Source: Marixanthomonas sp963974425 | GTDB lineage: Bacteria > Bacteroidota > Bacteroidia > Flavobacteriales > Flavobacteriaceae | Direction: 5' to 3' | Length of the DNA stretch: 64,000 bases | NCBI RefSeq assembly: GCF_963974425.1 | Contig: NZ_CAXBCK010000016.1 | Span: 11,935-75,934, forward strand | Shown here: piece by piece, positions 41,514 through 51,361 of the stretch | How the letters are laid out: every line of letters starts with the position of its first letter | Numbering within the stretch: the stretch's first letter is position 1 | Translations under genes and position numbers: made by a program | The notes under the pieces: model-generated | Seen by the model: the letters and a program-made list of their open reading frames with translations, nothing else | The model's database searches: none | What the model was told of the DNA's origin: nothing

Positions 41514-44500
41514 CTACTCTACAATAAGTTTTTGTGAAATACCTTCTTCGTTTTTCACTATATACGTCCCGCTTGATAAGCTTGATGTATTAATAGAAGC
41601 CACATTAATCGCTTCAACAACTAAACGTCCGCTTATATCAAAAATGCTATAACTTCCTGGTTTGCTAACAAATACTTGATCATTAGCTGGATTGGGGTAT
41701 AATACAAACGCCGCTCCTGAAGTAACTCCAAACTCCGGTGTTGAAAGTATCACATTATCTAACGTATACATACTTAGCGTAGCACTTACTTCATTTGAAA
41801 CAATAAGCATTGCTTTTCCGTTAGGGCTTTCCTCAGCAGTTACATAAGCAATCCCTTCTGGACCTAAATCGCCTGCTTCATCTCCACCTTCCACAGCATC
41901 TCTACTGTTTACATATTGTAAGAATACTGGATTAGCTGGATCTGTAATATTGTAAACCATAACACCACCTATACGCTCTAATAAGATAAAAGCATAAAAT
42001 TCATCATTGATTTCTTGAACCAATACACCTTCTGGCTCAGGACCTTTATTATCACTTCGGTTTTTCAGGTTGTTGTTACTATTACTTGCATTAAAAATAG
42101 CTCCGTAAACAGGATCGGCTGCTGTAATAACTTCAAAATCGTTACCACTATCGAAAACTAGGTTTCCTGTTTCCGCTTCAAAAATACTGAAGGAACGACC
42201 ACCGAAAATGTGAATCTCTTCAAACAACCCATCACCATTAGCATCTCCAGAACCATTTGTTACGGCTATTTGAGACAGATTTGAGTCTAATTCTAAAATG
42301 TCAATATTACTGAAGACTGCAGGGTCTAGCGTATAATCGCTATCTCCAATTTTTCGTTCTTCTTCGAACGTATCATACTCACGAGCATCACCTTCGTTTG
42401 CTGTAACGATGTAACTTGTCCCGTTCACTTCGTAAAAGGAAATAGCATCTGGCATATACATCCCTTTTACTGGCCACGAAGCATTGAAGATAAAATCTGT
42501 TTCATCTGAAAGGTCCAATGAATTTTCAGGAAGACTATGATCTTTTAATCCGAAAGAAATAACATCTGTAATTTCCATAGCTACAAGATCTACAATTGCG
42601 TAAGCGTTGTTTTCCTGAAGCGTTACATATGCTTTTTGAGAATTAGCCGAAACAGCTATATATTCAGGCTCCAAATCTTGTGAAACGGAAGCTCCCGGAC
42701 CAAAAACACGAACACCAGCATCAATTAAATCTGCTTCGGAAGCATCGAAAGCATTAAAGTTAAGCGTAGTTACACTTGCTTGTGTAATGGAAGCTAAACC
42801 TCCGCTTACATCAATTACTGAAATGGTCCCTTCAGGATCGATTGAATAATCATCACTTGGCTGACCTTCGTTTGCTGATAATAATAGGTTTCCATCGGGT
42901 GAGAATGTAATCATATCAGGTAAAACACCAACCTCAACAGCTACTGGGTTATTTCCATCAAGATCTGAAAATAAAACCAAACCATTGTCTGTTACAGGAT
43001 CTACTGAAACAGCAGCTGCTACGATACCATTTTTAGTAGCCACACTCTGTACACTTACTCCGCCAAAATCTGATACATTTACAGTAGCTAACGGCTGAAT
43101 ATTTTCAGGATTTGAAAAATCTACTACTTCAATTGAAGCTGAATTGGTTACATATAATCGTTGTGTACTAGCATCGTAAGCAGTGATTTCGGCAGTGCCA
43201 TCTGCATCTACCAAATAACTAGCGAGGTAATTAACGTCTAATACAGAAGCATCCGTTTCTGGAACCACGGTATCATTATCTAAAATATATACTGAGTGAA
43301 CGTCATTCCCCGAAACAATTGCATTGATCGCATTCTCTAATTCAATTACAAAAAACACATCGCTGTTATCATCTGTATTGTCTAGAATAGGAATTGTTAT
43401 GGTTTGAGCAGCATCACTTCCAACAGGGAAAGTTACTGTTTCGGAAGCAGTAAAGGTAAAGTCGGTTCCTTCAACTGCTGTTCCGCCTCCATTCAATATT
43501 ACATCTACGGTAGCTTCAATAGCTACAGCTTCTGAAGGGGTTACTGTGATTGTTACTTCTGTTGCATCTTCAGAAACTGAATTATATGCTTCATCAAAAG
43601 CTATAACAGTCTGTGAAACAGCTAAACCATCACCTGGGGAAGCAATATTAGGTACATCATTAGCGTCACCACCTTGAGCAATAGTTTCTACAGCGCCGTT
43701 TGCGTTACCAACTACACTAAAAGCAACTAGTTCAACATCGTATGACTGACCGTCATTAGCATCAGTATCTGGGTATGTAGCATTATCAATTGGCGAAGTG
43801 CTCGCAGGATCGCCTGCCCATAGTGTTACAGCATCCCCACCAGCACCTAAACCGGCACCGTCTGTGTACCCTACTTGAACACCTGTTAAATCTATTACGG
43901 GATTCCAAACATCTGTAAACGCGGTAACATCTGCCGTATTATCTGTAATTAAAACAATTACTTTAGCACCTGGCTGAATTTCAGTAATTCCTTGAATGAT
44001 ATCGGCATCGGTTGGTTCAGCGGACTCATCATCGTAATACAAATCTTCACTTACGCCCGCTTCCCAAGCTACTGTTCCGTTATTTGTAATTTCGAACCAA
44101 TCTGCTGTTAAATCGGTTCCACTTTGTCCTGAAAAGATTTCAGTAATGGTAAGTTCGAATGATGCTAAAGAAGCACCATCACCTGGGGAAGCAATATTAG
44201 GTACATCATTAGCGTCACCACCTTGAGCAATAGTTTCGACAGCTCCATTTGCATTACCAACTACACTAAAAGCAGCTAGTTCAATATCGTACGACTGACC
44301 ATCATTAGCATCGGTATCTGGGTATGAAGCACTATCAATTGCCGATGTGCTCGCAGGATCGCCTAACCATAAAGTAACAGCATCTCCGCCGCCACCTAAA
44401 CCGGCACCGTCGGTATACCCTACTTGAACACCTGTTAAATCTATTACGGGGCTCCAAACATCTGTAAATGTGGTAACATCTGCCATGTTACCTGTAATTA

Positions 44501-45410
44501 AAACAATCACTTTAGCACCTGGCTGAATTTCAGTAATTCCTTGAATGATATCGGCATCGGCCGGTTCAGCAGATTCATCATCGTAATATAAATCTTCACT
44601 TACGCCCGCTTCCCAAGCTACTGTTCCATTATTTGTGATTTCGAACCAATCTGCTGTTAAATCGGTTCCGCTTTGTCCAGAAAAGATTTCAGTAATGGTA
44701 AGTTCCAACGGATTTGCAGCAGGTTCTCCTTCAAACTTGATATTATCAAGGTAAAGCGCTTCAGAAGAAGAATTGGTGCGTACTTCAACAACTAATTTTG
44801 CTGTAATGTTATCAGGTACTGAAATGCTTTCAGTTATCCAAGCACCTTCAATGCTTAAATCATTAATATCAGTTCCTTCCGTATTAAGGATATCGACCTC
44901 AGTACTATTTGTTTCATCTATAACGTAAATACGAATGCGATCATTGCTACTTTCGTTTACAGTACCGTCACCTTCATAACCGGTTTCGTTTACAAAATAA
45001 TCAACCGATATAGTATTGTTTGTATAACCTGTAAAGTCTACAGCGTCAAATTCAACAATCATGTTTCCATCCGTATCAGACATTTGATAACCTTGAATTC
45101 CGTCGGTGTAGTTTGTTACATCGCCCGTAAAATCGGTTACACCTACAAAATCACCATCTGTTAATCCGCTACTTGGCGTATCATAAGGTTCATATTTGGC
45201 ATCGAAACCTATTTCAGTAGCTACTTGTGTAAAGTCTACCGGTGCCTCATCTGTATTATTTATAAGGTCGTGTGCAACCGAAGCGTCTCCCGTATCGGTA
45301 TATTGACTACCAATAGCAGGCTCTTCAAAGCTTGTTTCTGCAATGGTTTCAATTTGTGAAAATGCAACAGCACTCATGAAGAAAGCTGCAAAAAAAGTAA
45401 TTTTTTTCAT
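41514..45410 (-). CDS. T9SS-secreted choice-of-anchor I family protein with lamin-tail repeats, 1298 aa
   Basis: Signal peptide 1-18 (…SAVAFSQ). Layout: an N-terminal beta domain (about 20-230), two lamin-tail-like (LTD) copies (about 234-415 and 417-595) encoded by a 549-bp tandem duplication, a Calx-beta-like stretch (about 605-710; VIAFDEAYNSVSEDATEVTI, FTASETVTFPVGSDA), then the choice-of-anchor I region (about 715-1215; a propeller-like repeat with DGNLLLSANEGQPSDDY and GPEPEGVLVQ), and a C-terminal T9SS sorting domain (VLYPNPANDQVFVSKPG, KLIVE). Homologs of the choice-of-anchor I type are surface or secreted proteins, some related to alkaline-phosphatase-like domains; the activity here is unproven. 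Monocistronic, leftward. Confidence 0.88.
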   Translation of the reverse strand: MKKITFFAAFFMSAVAFSQIETIAETSFEEPAIGSQYTDTGDASVAHDLINNTDEAPVDFTQVATEIGFDAKYEPYDTPSSGLTDGDFVGVTDFTGDVTNYTDGIQGYQMSDTDGNMIVEFDAVDFTGYTNNTISVDYFVNETGYEGDGTVNESSNDRIRIYVIDETNSTEVDILNTEGTDINDLSIEGAWITESISVPDNITAKLVVEVRTNSSSEALYLDNIKFEGEPAANPLELTITEIFSGQSGTDLTADWFEITNNGTVAWEAGVSEDLYYDDESAEPADADIIQGITEIQPGAKVIVLITGNMADVTTFTDVWSPVIDLTGVQVGYTDGAGLGGGGDAVTLWLGDPASTSAIDSASYPDTDANDGQSYDIELAAFSVVGNANGAVETIAQGGDANDVPNIASPGDGASLASFELTITEIFSGQSGTDLTADWFEITNNGTVAWEAGVSEDLYYDDESAEPTDADIIQGITEIQPGAKVIVLITDNTADVTAFTDVWNPVIDLTGVQVGYTDGAGLGAGGDAVTLWAGDPASTSPIDNATYPDTDANDGQSYDVELVAFSVVGNANGAVETIAQGGDANDVPNIASPGDGLAVSQTVIAFDEAYNSVSEDATEVTITVTPSEAVAIEATVDVILNGGGTAVEGTDFTFTASETVTFPVGSDAAQTITIPILDNTDDNSDVFFVIELENAINAIVSGNDVHSVYILDNDTVVPETDASVLDVNYLASYLVDADGTAEITAYDASTQRLYVTNSASIEVVDFSNPENIQPLATVNVSDFGGVSVQSVATKNGIVAAAVSVDPVTDNGLVLFSDLDGNNPVAVEVGVLPDMITFSPDGNLLLSANEGQPSDDYSIDPEGTISVIDVSGGLASITQASVTTLNFNAFDASEADLIDAGVRVFGPGASVSQDLEPEYIAVSANSQKAYVTLQENNAYAIVDLVAMEITDVISFGLKDHSLPENSLDLSDETDFIFNASWPVKGMYMPDAISFYEVNGTSYIVTANEGDAREYDTFEEERKIGDSDYTLDPAVFSNIDILELDSNLSQIAVTNGSGDANGDGLFEEIHIFGGRSFSIFEAETGNLVFDSGNDFEVITAADPVYGAIFNASNSNNNLKNRSDNKGPEPEGVLVQEINDEFYAFILLERIGGVMVYNITDPANPVFLQYVNSRDAVEGGDEAGDLGPEGIAYVTAEESPNGKAMLIVSNEVSATLSMYTLDNVILSTPEFGVTSGAAFVLYPNPANDQVFVSKPGSYSIFDISGRLVVEAINVASINTSSLSSGTYIVKNEEGISQKLIVE
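43627..44709. repeat. 549-bp internal tandem duplication in the choice-of-anchor I gene
   Basis: CACCTGGGGAAGCAATATTA and the following blocks occur at about 43629 and again at about 44178, 549 bp apart, with nearly identical DNA through most of each copy (183 codons). The copies differ at scattered bases and encode the two LTD domains. Confidence 0.85.
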
Positions 45411-45614
45411 TATATCAATTTGGTTTTAATTTGAAGCTAAAGTAGCAGGAGTATGTATTAGCAGTCTTAGCTAAAATTTAAATTAGTGTAAAGAATTTTA
45501 CAATATGATAGCAGATGAGAGAGATATATTAATTTTAGGTAAAAAAAAAGTTAGGGTGATAGTTATAAATTAAATTTCTATTTTTATAGCTATTAACTAC
45601 TCTAACCCCATATT

Positions 45615-45986
45615 ATGAATTCTACCTATCATTTTGGCTTACTTTTTTTACGTTTAACATTTTCAGGGATGATGCTTACACACGGTATCCCGAAGTTACT
45701 GAACCTTATTCAAGGTGATATTCAGTTTGGCGATCCTATTGGGTTAGGACCTACCGTTTCTTTAATTTTAACTGTAATTGGCGAAGCTATTTGCCCTTTA
45801 CTTATTATTCTAGGGTTAAAAACACGAATTGCAGCTATTCCTACCATAATTACTATGGCAGTTGCTGCTTTTATTGTTCATGGAAGTGACCCGCTTGGCA
45901 CTAAAGAGATGGCTTTGCTTTACTTATTTGGTTTTACGGCAATCGCATTGTTAGGTTCGGGACGGTTTTCGTTGGATAGAAAGTAA
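45615..45986 (+). CDS. DoxX family membrane protein, 123 aa
   Basis: Four membrane helices. The first helix carries the family pattern (LLFLRLTFSGMMLTHGIPKL), the second contains SLILTVIGEAICPLLIILG with the conserved GE, and later helices TIITMAVAAFIVHGSD and KEMALLYLFGFTAIALLG complete the DoxX fold. DoxX-like proteins are often linked to redox or oxidative-stress functions, but this small stand-alone type has no assigned activity. It is divergent from the giant T9SS gene (204-bp gap) and convergent with holA. Confidence 0.88.
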   Translation: MNSTYHFGLLFLRLTFSGMMLTHGIPKLLNLIQGDIQFGDPIGLGPTVSLILTVIGEAICPLLIILGLKTRIAAIPTIITMAVAAFIVHGSDPLGTKEMALLYLFGFTAIALLGSGRFSLDRK

Positions 45987-46004
45987 TTGATAAAGACAAG
46001 ATAG

Positions 46005-47009
46005 TTAATTGAAAATTTTGACTAACATTTCTTTTAATAAGCCGCCTTGTTCAATATTGGCGGCGCCAACACCTTTGCTTTTCATATCCACCTCACGAAT
46101 GCTACTAATTATAGCACTTACTTTTTTCATGGGATAGTTGCGAGCTGCAAGTTGGTAATCTTTAATAAAATAAGGACTCACTCCTAATGCTCTTGCAGCT
46201 TGGTTTTTATCACTCAATGCATGGTATTTTAGCAGCTTTGAAAAGAATGAATACATGAGTGCCACCGTCATAACCATTGGATTATTTTTCGGGTTTTGCC
46301 CAAAATATTGAACTATGGAATATGCCTTTTTAATATCGCGTGCACCAATGGCGTTTTGTAGTTCGAAGTTATTAAAGTCTTTGCTTATCCCAATGTTACG
46401 TTCAATAAGTTGTGGGGTTATTTGCTCACCAGGCTGTATAATGAGTTGCAGTTTTTGCAGTTCGTTGTTTACCTTGCTTAGATCATTACCCAAAAACTCT
46501 GTAAGCATTTGCGCGGCTTTAGGCGTAATAGTATACCCTTTTCCCGCTAAAACTCGCTTAATCCAATCGGGAACTTGATTTTCATACAGTTTTTTACTTT
46601 CAAAAAGAACACCGGTTTTTTTAATTTCCTTGGCTAGCTTTTTTCTAGCATCTAGTTTTTTATACTTGTAGCAAAGCACCAATACCGTGGTGGGTTGTGG
46701 ATCTTTAACATAAGCTACCAGATTCTCAATGGTTCGGGAAAGGTCTTGTGCCTCTTTTACAATCACCACTTGCCTTTCGGCCATCATGGGGTATCGTTTG
46801 GCATTACTCACAATCTCGTCAATAGTAACATCACGACCGTACAGAACCATTTGGTTAAACCCTTTTTCTTCTTCTGAAAGAATTTTATCCTCAATATAAT
46901 TTGCAATGCCATCAATATAATAGGGTTCTTCACCCATTAAAAAATAAACGGGTTTTATGTTTCCGCTTTTTATATCGTTTATAATGGTTTTGGCTTTATC
47001 TAAGGGCAT
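46005..47009 (-). CDS. holA: DNA polymerase III subunit delta
   Basis: The delta subunit opens the beta clamp in the clamp loader. From the ATG at 47007-47009 the protein is 334 residues, beginning MPLDKAKTIINDIKSGN, matching flavobacterial HolA starts; an open frame extends to 47063, but those 18 extra residues are atypical. Landmarks: GNIKPVYFLMGEEPYYIDGI, VIVKEAQDLS, LCYKYKKLDARKKL and a C-terminal helical collar with AARALGVSPYFIKDY. Divergent from the HsdR_N-like gene at 47101; this pairing recurs in Flavobacteriia as I recall. Confidence 0.92.
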   Translation of the reverse strand: MPLDKAKTIINDIKSGNIKPVYFLMGEEPYYIDGIANYIEDKILSEEEKGFNQMVLYGRDVTIDEIVSNAKRYPMMAERQVVIVKEAQDLSRTIENLVAYVKDPQPTTVLVLCYKYKKLDARKKLAKEIKKTGVLFESKKLYENQVPDWIKRVLAGKGYTITPKAAQMLTEFLGNDLSKVNNELQKLQLIIQPGEQITPQLIERNIGISKDFNNFELQNAIGARDIKKAYSIVQYFGQNPKNNPMVMTVALMYSFFSKLLKYHALSDKNQAARALGVSPYFIKDYQLAARNYPMKKVSAIISSIREVDMKSKGVGAANIEQGGLLKEMLVKIFN

Positions 47010-47100
47010 GCTTAAACGTGAGGCTTTTGATTTATAATTTATTTGAAAAAACGCTTCGGGCAAATTTTGAACCTACTAAAGGAAACTGTTACTTTGCTAT

Positions 47101-47541
47101 ATGCATCAGTTAAACTTTCCAAAATATCAGTTTCGTTTCAAAAGTAGCGAAAACAAAACATTGATCTTTGACGAAATTAGGAAAAAATTTATAATCCTCA
47201 CTCCTGAAGAATGGGTTCGGCAACATGTAGTTCGGTTTTTGATTTCAGAAAAAAAGTATTCAAAATCTTTAATTAATGTTGAAAAGCAACTTAAGGTTAA
47301 GGATACGATAAAAAGATATGATGTTGTAGTCTATAATCGAGACGGAAGTATCTTTTTAATTGTAGAGTGTAAAGCGCCTTCTATTTCTATAACACAACAA
47401 ACTTTTGATCAAATTGCACGATACAACTTGGTCGCTAACGCTACGTATTTAATGGTCACAAATGGATTAGAACATTACTATTGCCAAATGGATTATGAAA
47501 ATGAAAAGTATATTTTTTTAAGAGATCTTCCTGTTAAGTAG
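47101..47541 (+). CDS. HsdR_N-like (type I restriction R-protein N-terminal) nuclease-fold protein, 146 aa
   Basis: Stand-alone domain without helicase or methylase partners. The core RYDVVVYNRDGSIFLIVECK contains the PD-(D/E)xK-type Asp (about 81) and ExK pair (about 95-97) of restriction endonuclease folds, matching the N-terminal domain of type I R subunits (HSDR_N_2). The rest has QTFDQIARYNLVANATYLMV. Because it is single and next to holA, a housekeeping role in DNA metabolism is as likely as defence. Its start is 37 bp from the upstream boundary of the holA frame; the gap is short, so a shared divergent promoter region is likely. Confidence 0.82.
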   Translation: MHQLNFPKYQFRFKSSENKTLIFDEIRKKFIILTPEEWVRQHVVRFLISEKKYSKSLINVEKQLKVKDTIKRYDVVVYNRDGSIFLIVECKAPSISITQQTFDQIARYNLVANATYLMVTNGLEHYYCQMDYENEKYIFLRDLPVK

Positions 47542-47551
47542 GAGACAAGAA

Positions 47552-47995
47552 TCAATCTTTATTCTTTAATTTCATTTGATATAAATGAAACCCCTTTGCC
47601 CAGAAGTTCTTTTCAACATTTTCTAATATAAAACCCATTTTTTCATAGAACTGATACACAAGTTGGCTCGTTCTCACTTCGATTATTTTTACTTTTTGAT
47701 TCCCTTTCAAGTGATTAATGCGATGTTGTAGTAACTTCTTACCTATTCCTTTTCCTTGTGAATTAGGATTAATTATATCCCACGAAATTCGGGCAATTTT
47801 TTCTGTAGTAAGGTAATTAATTCCGCCAGAGCCAATTATTATATTATCTTCTTCAACTACAAAATAATCTTCTATTTCGTGCTCAAGATAATAATCTAAA
47901 TCTTTTTCTTCAGAAGCATCAAAAAATTCAGGAATGTTTAATTGTAAAAGCTCTAATACTTTTGTTTTATCCTTATATGAATATGCTCTAATCAT
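47552..47995 (-). CDS. GNAT family N-acetyltransferase, 147 aa
   Basis: Single GNAT domain. The acetyl-CoA-binding motif is NPNSQGKGIGKKLLQHRI (Q/RxxGxG/A, about 90-107), preceded by strands VEEDNIIIGSGGINYL and followed by IEVRTSQLVYQFYEKMGF, the conserved C-terminal strand and helix. It transfers an acetyl group to an amine; the substrate is unknown. It lies 15 bp downstream of recQ in the same leftward direction, so the two may be co-transcribed. Confidence 0.88.
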   Translation of the reverse strand: MIRAYSYKDKTKVLELLQLNIPEFFDASEEKDLDYYLEHEIEDYFVVEEDNIIIGSGGINYLTTEKIARISWDIINPNSQGKGIGKKLLQHRINHLKGNQKVKIIEVRTSQLVYQFYEKMGFILENVEKNFWAKGFHLYQMKLKNKD

Positions 47996-48010
47996 TTTTC
48001 TAAATGATCT

Positions 48011-50203
48011 TTAATTAGCCACATCACTTATAAATTTAATTCGGTAAAGGCGTAATTCTTCTTCATCATAATCACCATCAAACTCTTCCATGGCTTCGTC
48101 TATCTTATCGCTTTCAGCTTCTAGAAAATATTCGTGTACTTCTTCTTGCTGATCTTCATCTAAAATATCTTCAAGCCAATAATCGATATTCAGTTTAGTA
48201 CCACTGTAAACTATCGCTTCCATTTCTTTAATGAATTCATTCATATCCAATCCCTTTCCGTTCGCAATAGTATCTAAAGGAAGTTTTTTATCTACATTTT
48301 GAATAATATATAGTTTTAAGGCACTATTAGTTCCTGTAGACTTTACCACAAAATCATCGGGACGTAGAATGTCATTTTCTTCAACATATCGCTCAATTAA
48401 AGCGATAAAACTTTTACCAAATTTTTTCGCCTTGCTTTCCCCTACTCCATGAACATTGGACAACTCATCCATGGTAATAGGATATTTTAACGCCATGTCT
48501 TCTAGCGAAGGATCTTGAAAAATAACAAATGGTGGCAAATCCTTTTTATCTGCCACTTTTTTACGTTCAGCTTTTAATAATCTAAACAAATTTTTATCTG
48601 CTGAATCTCCTGCTTTTTGATTGGTAACAATAGCATCATCATTAGCTTCTTTAAAGCTGTGGTCTTCTGTCATCATAAAGCTAGAAGGAGATTGCATAAA
48701 ATCTCTTCCTTTGTCGGTTAACTTAACTACACCATAGGTTTCTATATCTTTTCGTATATATCTAGCTACTAATAACTGACGTAAAAGAGCCATCCAGTAA
48801 GAAGGTTCTTTTTCTTTTCCTGCACCGAAAAAAGGTTGTGTATCTGTTCGGTGCGATTTAATCATCGCATTGGCTTTACCCGCCAGCACATTTACTACTT
48901 CTTTTGCTTTATACTGTTGTTTGGTTTTTTCTACAATACTTAATAATAAGGACACGTCTTCTTTAGCTTCGTGCTTCTTTTTAGGGTAGCGCATATTATC
49001 ATCCATATCACCACCTTCTCCAGTTTTATTGTCAAACTTTTCACCAAAATAATGAAGAATGAATTTTCTACGAGAAATAGATGATTCAGCAAATGCTACA
49101 ACTTCTTGTAAGAGGGCATGACCAATTTCCTGTTCGGCAACTGGCTTTCCACTCATAAATTTTTCAAGTTTTTCAATGTCTTTATAACTGTAAAAAGCCA
49201 AGCAATGTCCTTCTCCTCCATCACGACCTGCTCTACCGGTTTCTTGATAATAACTTTCAATGCTTTTAGGAATATCGTTATGTATTACAAATCGCACATC
49301 GGGTTTATCTATACCCATACCAAAAGCGATGGTAGCCACCACAATATCGGTGTCTTCCTTTAAAAACATATCTTGATGTTTCACTCTCTTTTTAGCATCT
49401 AAACCTGCGTGGTACGGTACAGCTTTTAGACCGTTTACCTGTAGAGTTTGGGCAAGTTCTTCTACCCGTTTTCGGCTAAGACAATAAATAATTCCGCTTT
49501 TGCCTTCGTTCTTTTTAACAAAACGAATTATATCTGCATCTACACTTTTCGTTTTCGGCCTTATTTCATAATACAGGTTAGGTCTATTAAAAGAAGCTTT
49601 AAACGTATTGGCATCTTGAATGCTTAAGTTTTTTAAAATATCTTCTTGTACTTTCGGGGTTGCCGTTGCCGTCAGTCCTATTATGGGAATATTATCCCCT
49701 ATGCGCTCAATAATTTTTCGTAAATTTCTGTATTCAGGTCTAAAATCGTGTCCCCATTCGCTTATACAATGCGCTTCATCAATCGCCATAAAAGAAATAG
49801 TCTGCGATTGTAAAAAGTTAACGTATTCATCTTTTGTAAGCGACTCCGGGGCTACATAAAGTAATTTTGTAATACCGTTTTCGATATCACTTTTTACTTT
49901 TCTTACCTCGGTTTTATTTAATGAAGAATTTAGTACGTGGGCAATTCCTTCTTCAGAAGAAAGAGAACGTAGAGCATCCACTTGATTTTTCATCAATGCT
50001 ATTAAAGGAGAAACTACAATGGCAGTTCCTTCTTGAATTAATGCGGGGAGTTGATAACAAAGAGATTTCCCTCCTCCTGTTGGCATAATAACAAAGGTAT
50101 TATTACCACCAAGAATACTTTTAACTACTTCTTCTTGAAGTCCTTTAAAAGCACTGAATCCAAAATGTTGTTTGAGTGCTGCGTATAATTCGGTATCGGT
50201 CAC
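48011..50203 (-). CDS. recQ: ATP-dependent DNA helicase RecQ
   Basis: 730 residues, 3'-to-5' helicase of recombination and repair. Superfamily 2 motifs: PTGGGKSLCYQLPAL (Walker A), MAIDEAHCISEWGHDFRPEY (DEAH box), TATATPKVQEDIL, CLSRKRVEELA and YYQETGRAGRDG (motif VI). The C-terminal part carries the RQC region and an HRDC-like module (FVIFQDPSLEDMALKYPIT, VHGVGESKAKKFG), followed by an acidic tail found in flavobacterial RecQ. One of two recQ paralogs often present in the group. It reads leftward, divergent from kdsD across a 192-bp gap. Confidence 0.95.
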   Translation of the reverse strand: MTDTELYAALKQHFGFSAFKGLQEEVVKSILGGNNTFVIMPTGGGKSLCYQLPALIQEGTAIVVSPLIALMKNQVDALRSLSSEEGIAHVLNSSLNKTEVRKVKSDIENGITKLLYVAPESLTKDEYVNFLQSQTISFMAIDEAHCISEWGHDFRPEYRNLRKIIERIGDNIPIIGLTATATPKVQEDILKNLSIQDANTFKASFNRPNLYYEIRPKTKSVDADIIRFVKKNEGKSGIIYCLSRKRVEELAQTLQVNGLKAVPYHAGLDAKKRVKHQDMFLKEDTDIVVATIAFGMGIDKPDVRFVIHNDIPKSIESYYQETGRAGRDGGEGHCLAFYSYKDIEKLEKFMSGKPVAEQEIGHALLQEVVAFAESSISRRKFILHYFGEKFDNKTGEGGDMDDNMRYPKKKHEAKEDVSLLLSIVEKTKQQYKAKEVVNVLAGKANAMIKSHRTDTQPFFGAGKEKEPSYWMALLRQLLVARYIRKDIETYGVVKLTDKGRDFMQSPSSFMMTEDHSFKEANDDAIVTNQKAGDSADKNLFRLLKAERKKVADKKDLPPFVIFQDPSLEDMALKYPITMDELSNVHGVGESKAKKFGKSFIALIERYVEENDILRPDDFVVKSTGTNSALKLYIIQNVDKKLPLDTIANGKGLDMNEFIKEMEAIVYSGTKLNIDYWLEDILDEDQQEEVHEYFLEAESDKIDEAMEEFDGDYDEEELRLYRIKFISDVAN

Positions 50204-50252
50204 GCTGCTATATAAATTTTAATTATTAATATAAAAAGGAAGTAAAATTAAA

Positions 50253-50283
50253 TTGCCATAACACAGGAACAATTGTAATTTTG
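50253..50283 (+). promoter_or_regulatory. Promoter of the kdsD-tatC operon
   Basis: TTG (50253-50255), a 20-bp spacer and TAATTTTG (50276-50283) fit TTG-N17-23-TAnnTTTG. The kdsD start is 113 bp downstream, giving a sizeable leader. Confidence 0.6.
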
Positions 50284-50395
50284 CAACCAACAATGTAAAA
50301 CGTATCTTTAAACAGAAGTTTAAGCCAGTTAGTGCATTTTGCATTTTCAATATACTAATTTCTGAAACAGTTTCAAACATTCAAAAGCTTAAAAT

Positions 50396-51361
50396 TTGAA
50401 CAAAGAACAACAAATTATTTCTGTAGCAAAAAAAACTATAGAGACTGAAAGTGAAGCTATTGCAAATTTAGCACCTTTAGTTGATGCTGAATTTGCTGCT
50501 GCAGTAGACTATATATTTAACTCTCAAGGTAGGGTTATTATTACAGGAATAGGCAAAAGTGCAAATATTGCCACTAAAATAGTTGCCACTTTAAACTCTA
50601 CTGGAACGCCTGCCATATTTATGCATGCTGCAGATGCTATTCACGGCGATTTAGGGACTATACTTAAAAACGATACTGTTATCTGTATTTCTAAAAGTGG
50701 GAATACACCTGAGATAAAAGTGCTCGTTCCGCTAATTAAAGCAAGTGATAACAAACTCATAGCCATAACCTCTAATAAAGATTCCTTTTTAGGTAAAAAA
50801 GCAGACTATGTAATGCACGCTTATGTTGAAAAAGAAGCTTGCCCTAACAATCTTGCTCCTACTACAAGTACCACGGCACAATTAGTAATTGGTGATGCTT
50901 TAGCAATGGCATTATTAGATTTACGTGGCTTTTCTAGTAAAGATTTTGCAAAATTCCACCCAGGAGGAGCTTTAGGAAAAAAATTATACTTGCGGGTAAG
51001 CGATCTTACTTCGTTGAATGAAAAACCACAAGTACACCCTGACACAGAACTTAAAGACGTTATTGTTGAAATTTCAGAAAAAATGCTTGGGGTCGCTGCT
51101 GTTATTGAAAACGGAACTATTATCGGAATTATCACTGACGGCGATTTACGTAGGATGTTAAGCAAAATGGACAACCTAAAAGGGATAACAGCAAAAGATA
51201 TTATGACCAAAAATCCGAAGAAAATTGAAAACGATGCAATGGCCGTTGAGGCTATTAAAACGATGGACGATTTTGGTATTACGCAGTTATTAGCCGAAAA
51301 AAATGGGAAGTATGCGGGTATTGTTCACATTCACAACCTTACTAAAGAAGGCATTATTTAA
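50396..51361 (+). CDS. kdsD: Arabinose-5-phosphate isomerase (KpsF/GutQ family)
   Basis: 321 residues. A SIS domain (about 30-180; VIITGIGKSANIATKIVATL, SKSGNTPEIKVL) followed by two CBS domains (about 205-320; LRVSDLTSLNEKPQV…, AKDIMTKNPKKIEND). It interconverts ribulose-5-phosphate and arabinose-5-phosphate for lipopolysaccharide Kdo synthesis. The only start in frame is TTG: the TAA at 50390-50392 lies two codons before it, with no ATG between. The TAA of this gene overlaps the ATG of tatC by one base, so the two are translationally coupled. Confidence 0.92.
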   Translation: MNKEQQIISVAKKTIETESEAIANLAPLVDAEFAAAVDYIFNSQGRVIITGIGKSANIATKIVATLNSTGTPAIFMHAADAIHGDLGTILKNDTVICISKSGNTPEIKVLVPLIKASDNKLIAITSNKDSFLGKKADYVMHAYVEKEACPNNLAPTTSTTAQLVIGDALAMALLDLRGFSSKDFAKFHPGGALGKKLYLRVSDLTSLNEKPQVHPDTELKDVIVEISEKMLGVAAVIENGTIIGIITDGDLRRMLSKMDNLKGITAKDIMTKNPKKIENDAMAVEAIKTMDDFGITQLLAEKNGKYAGIVHIHNLTKEGII

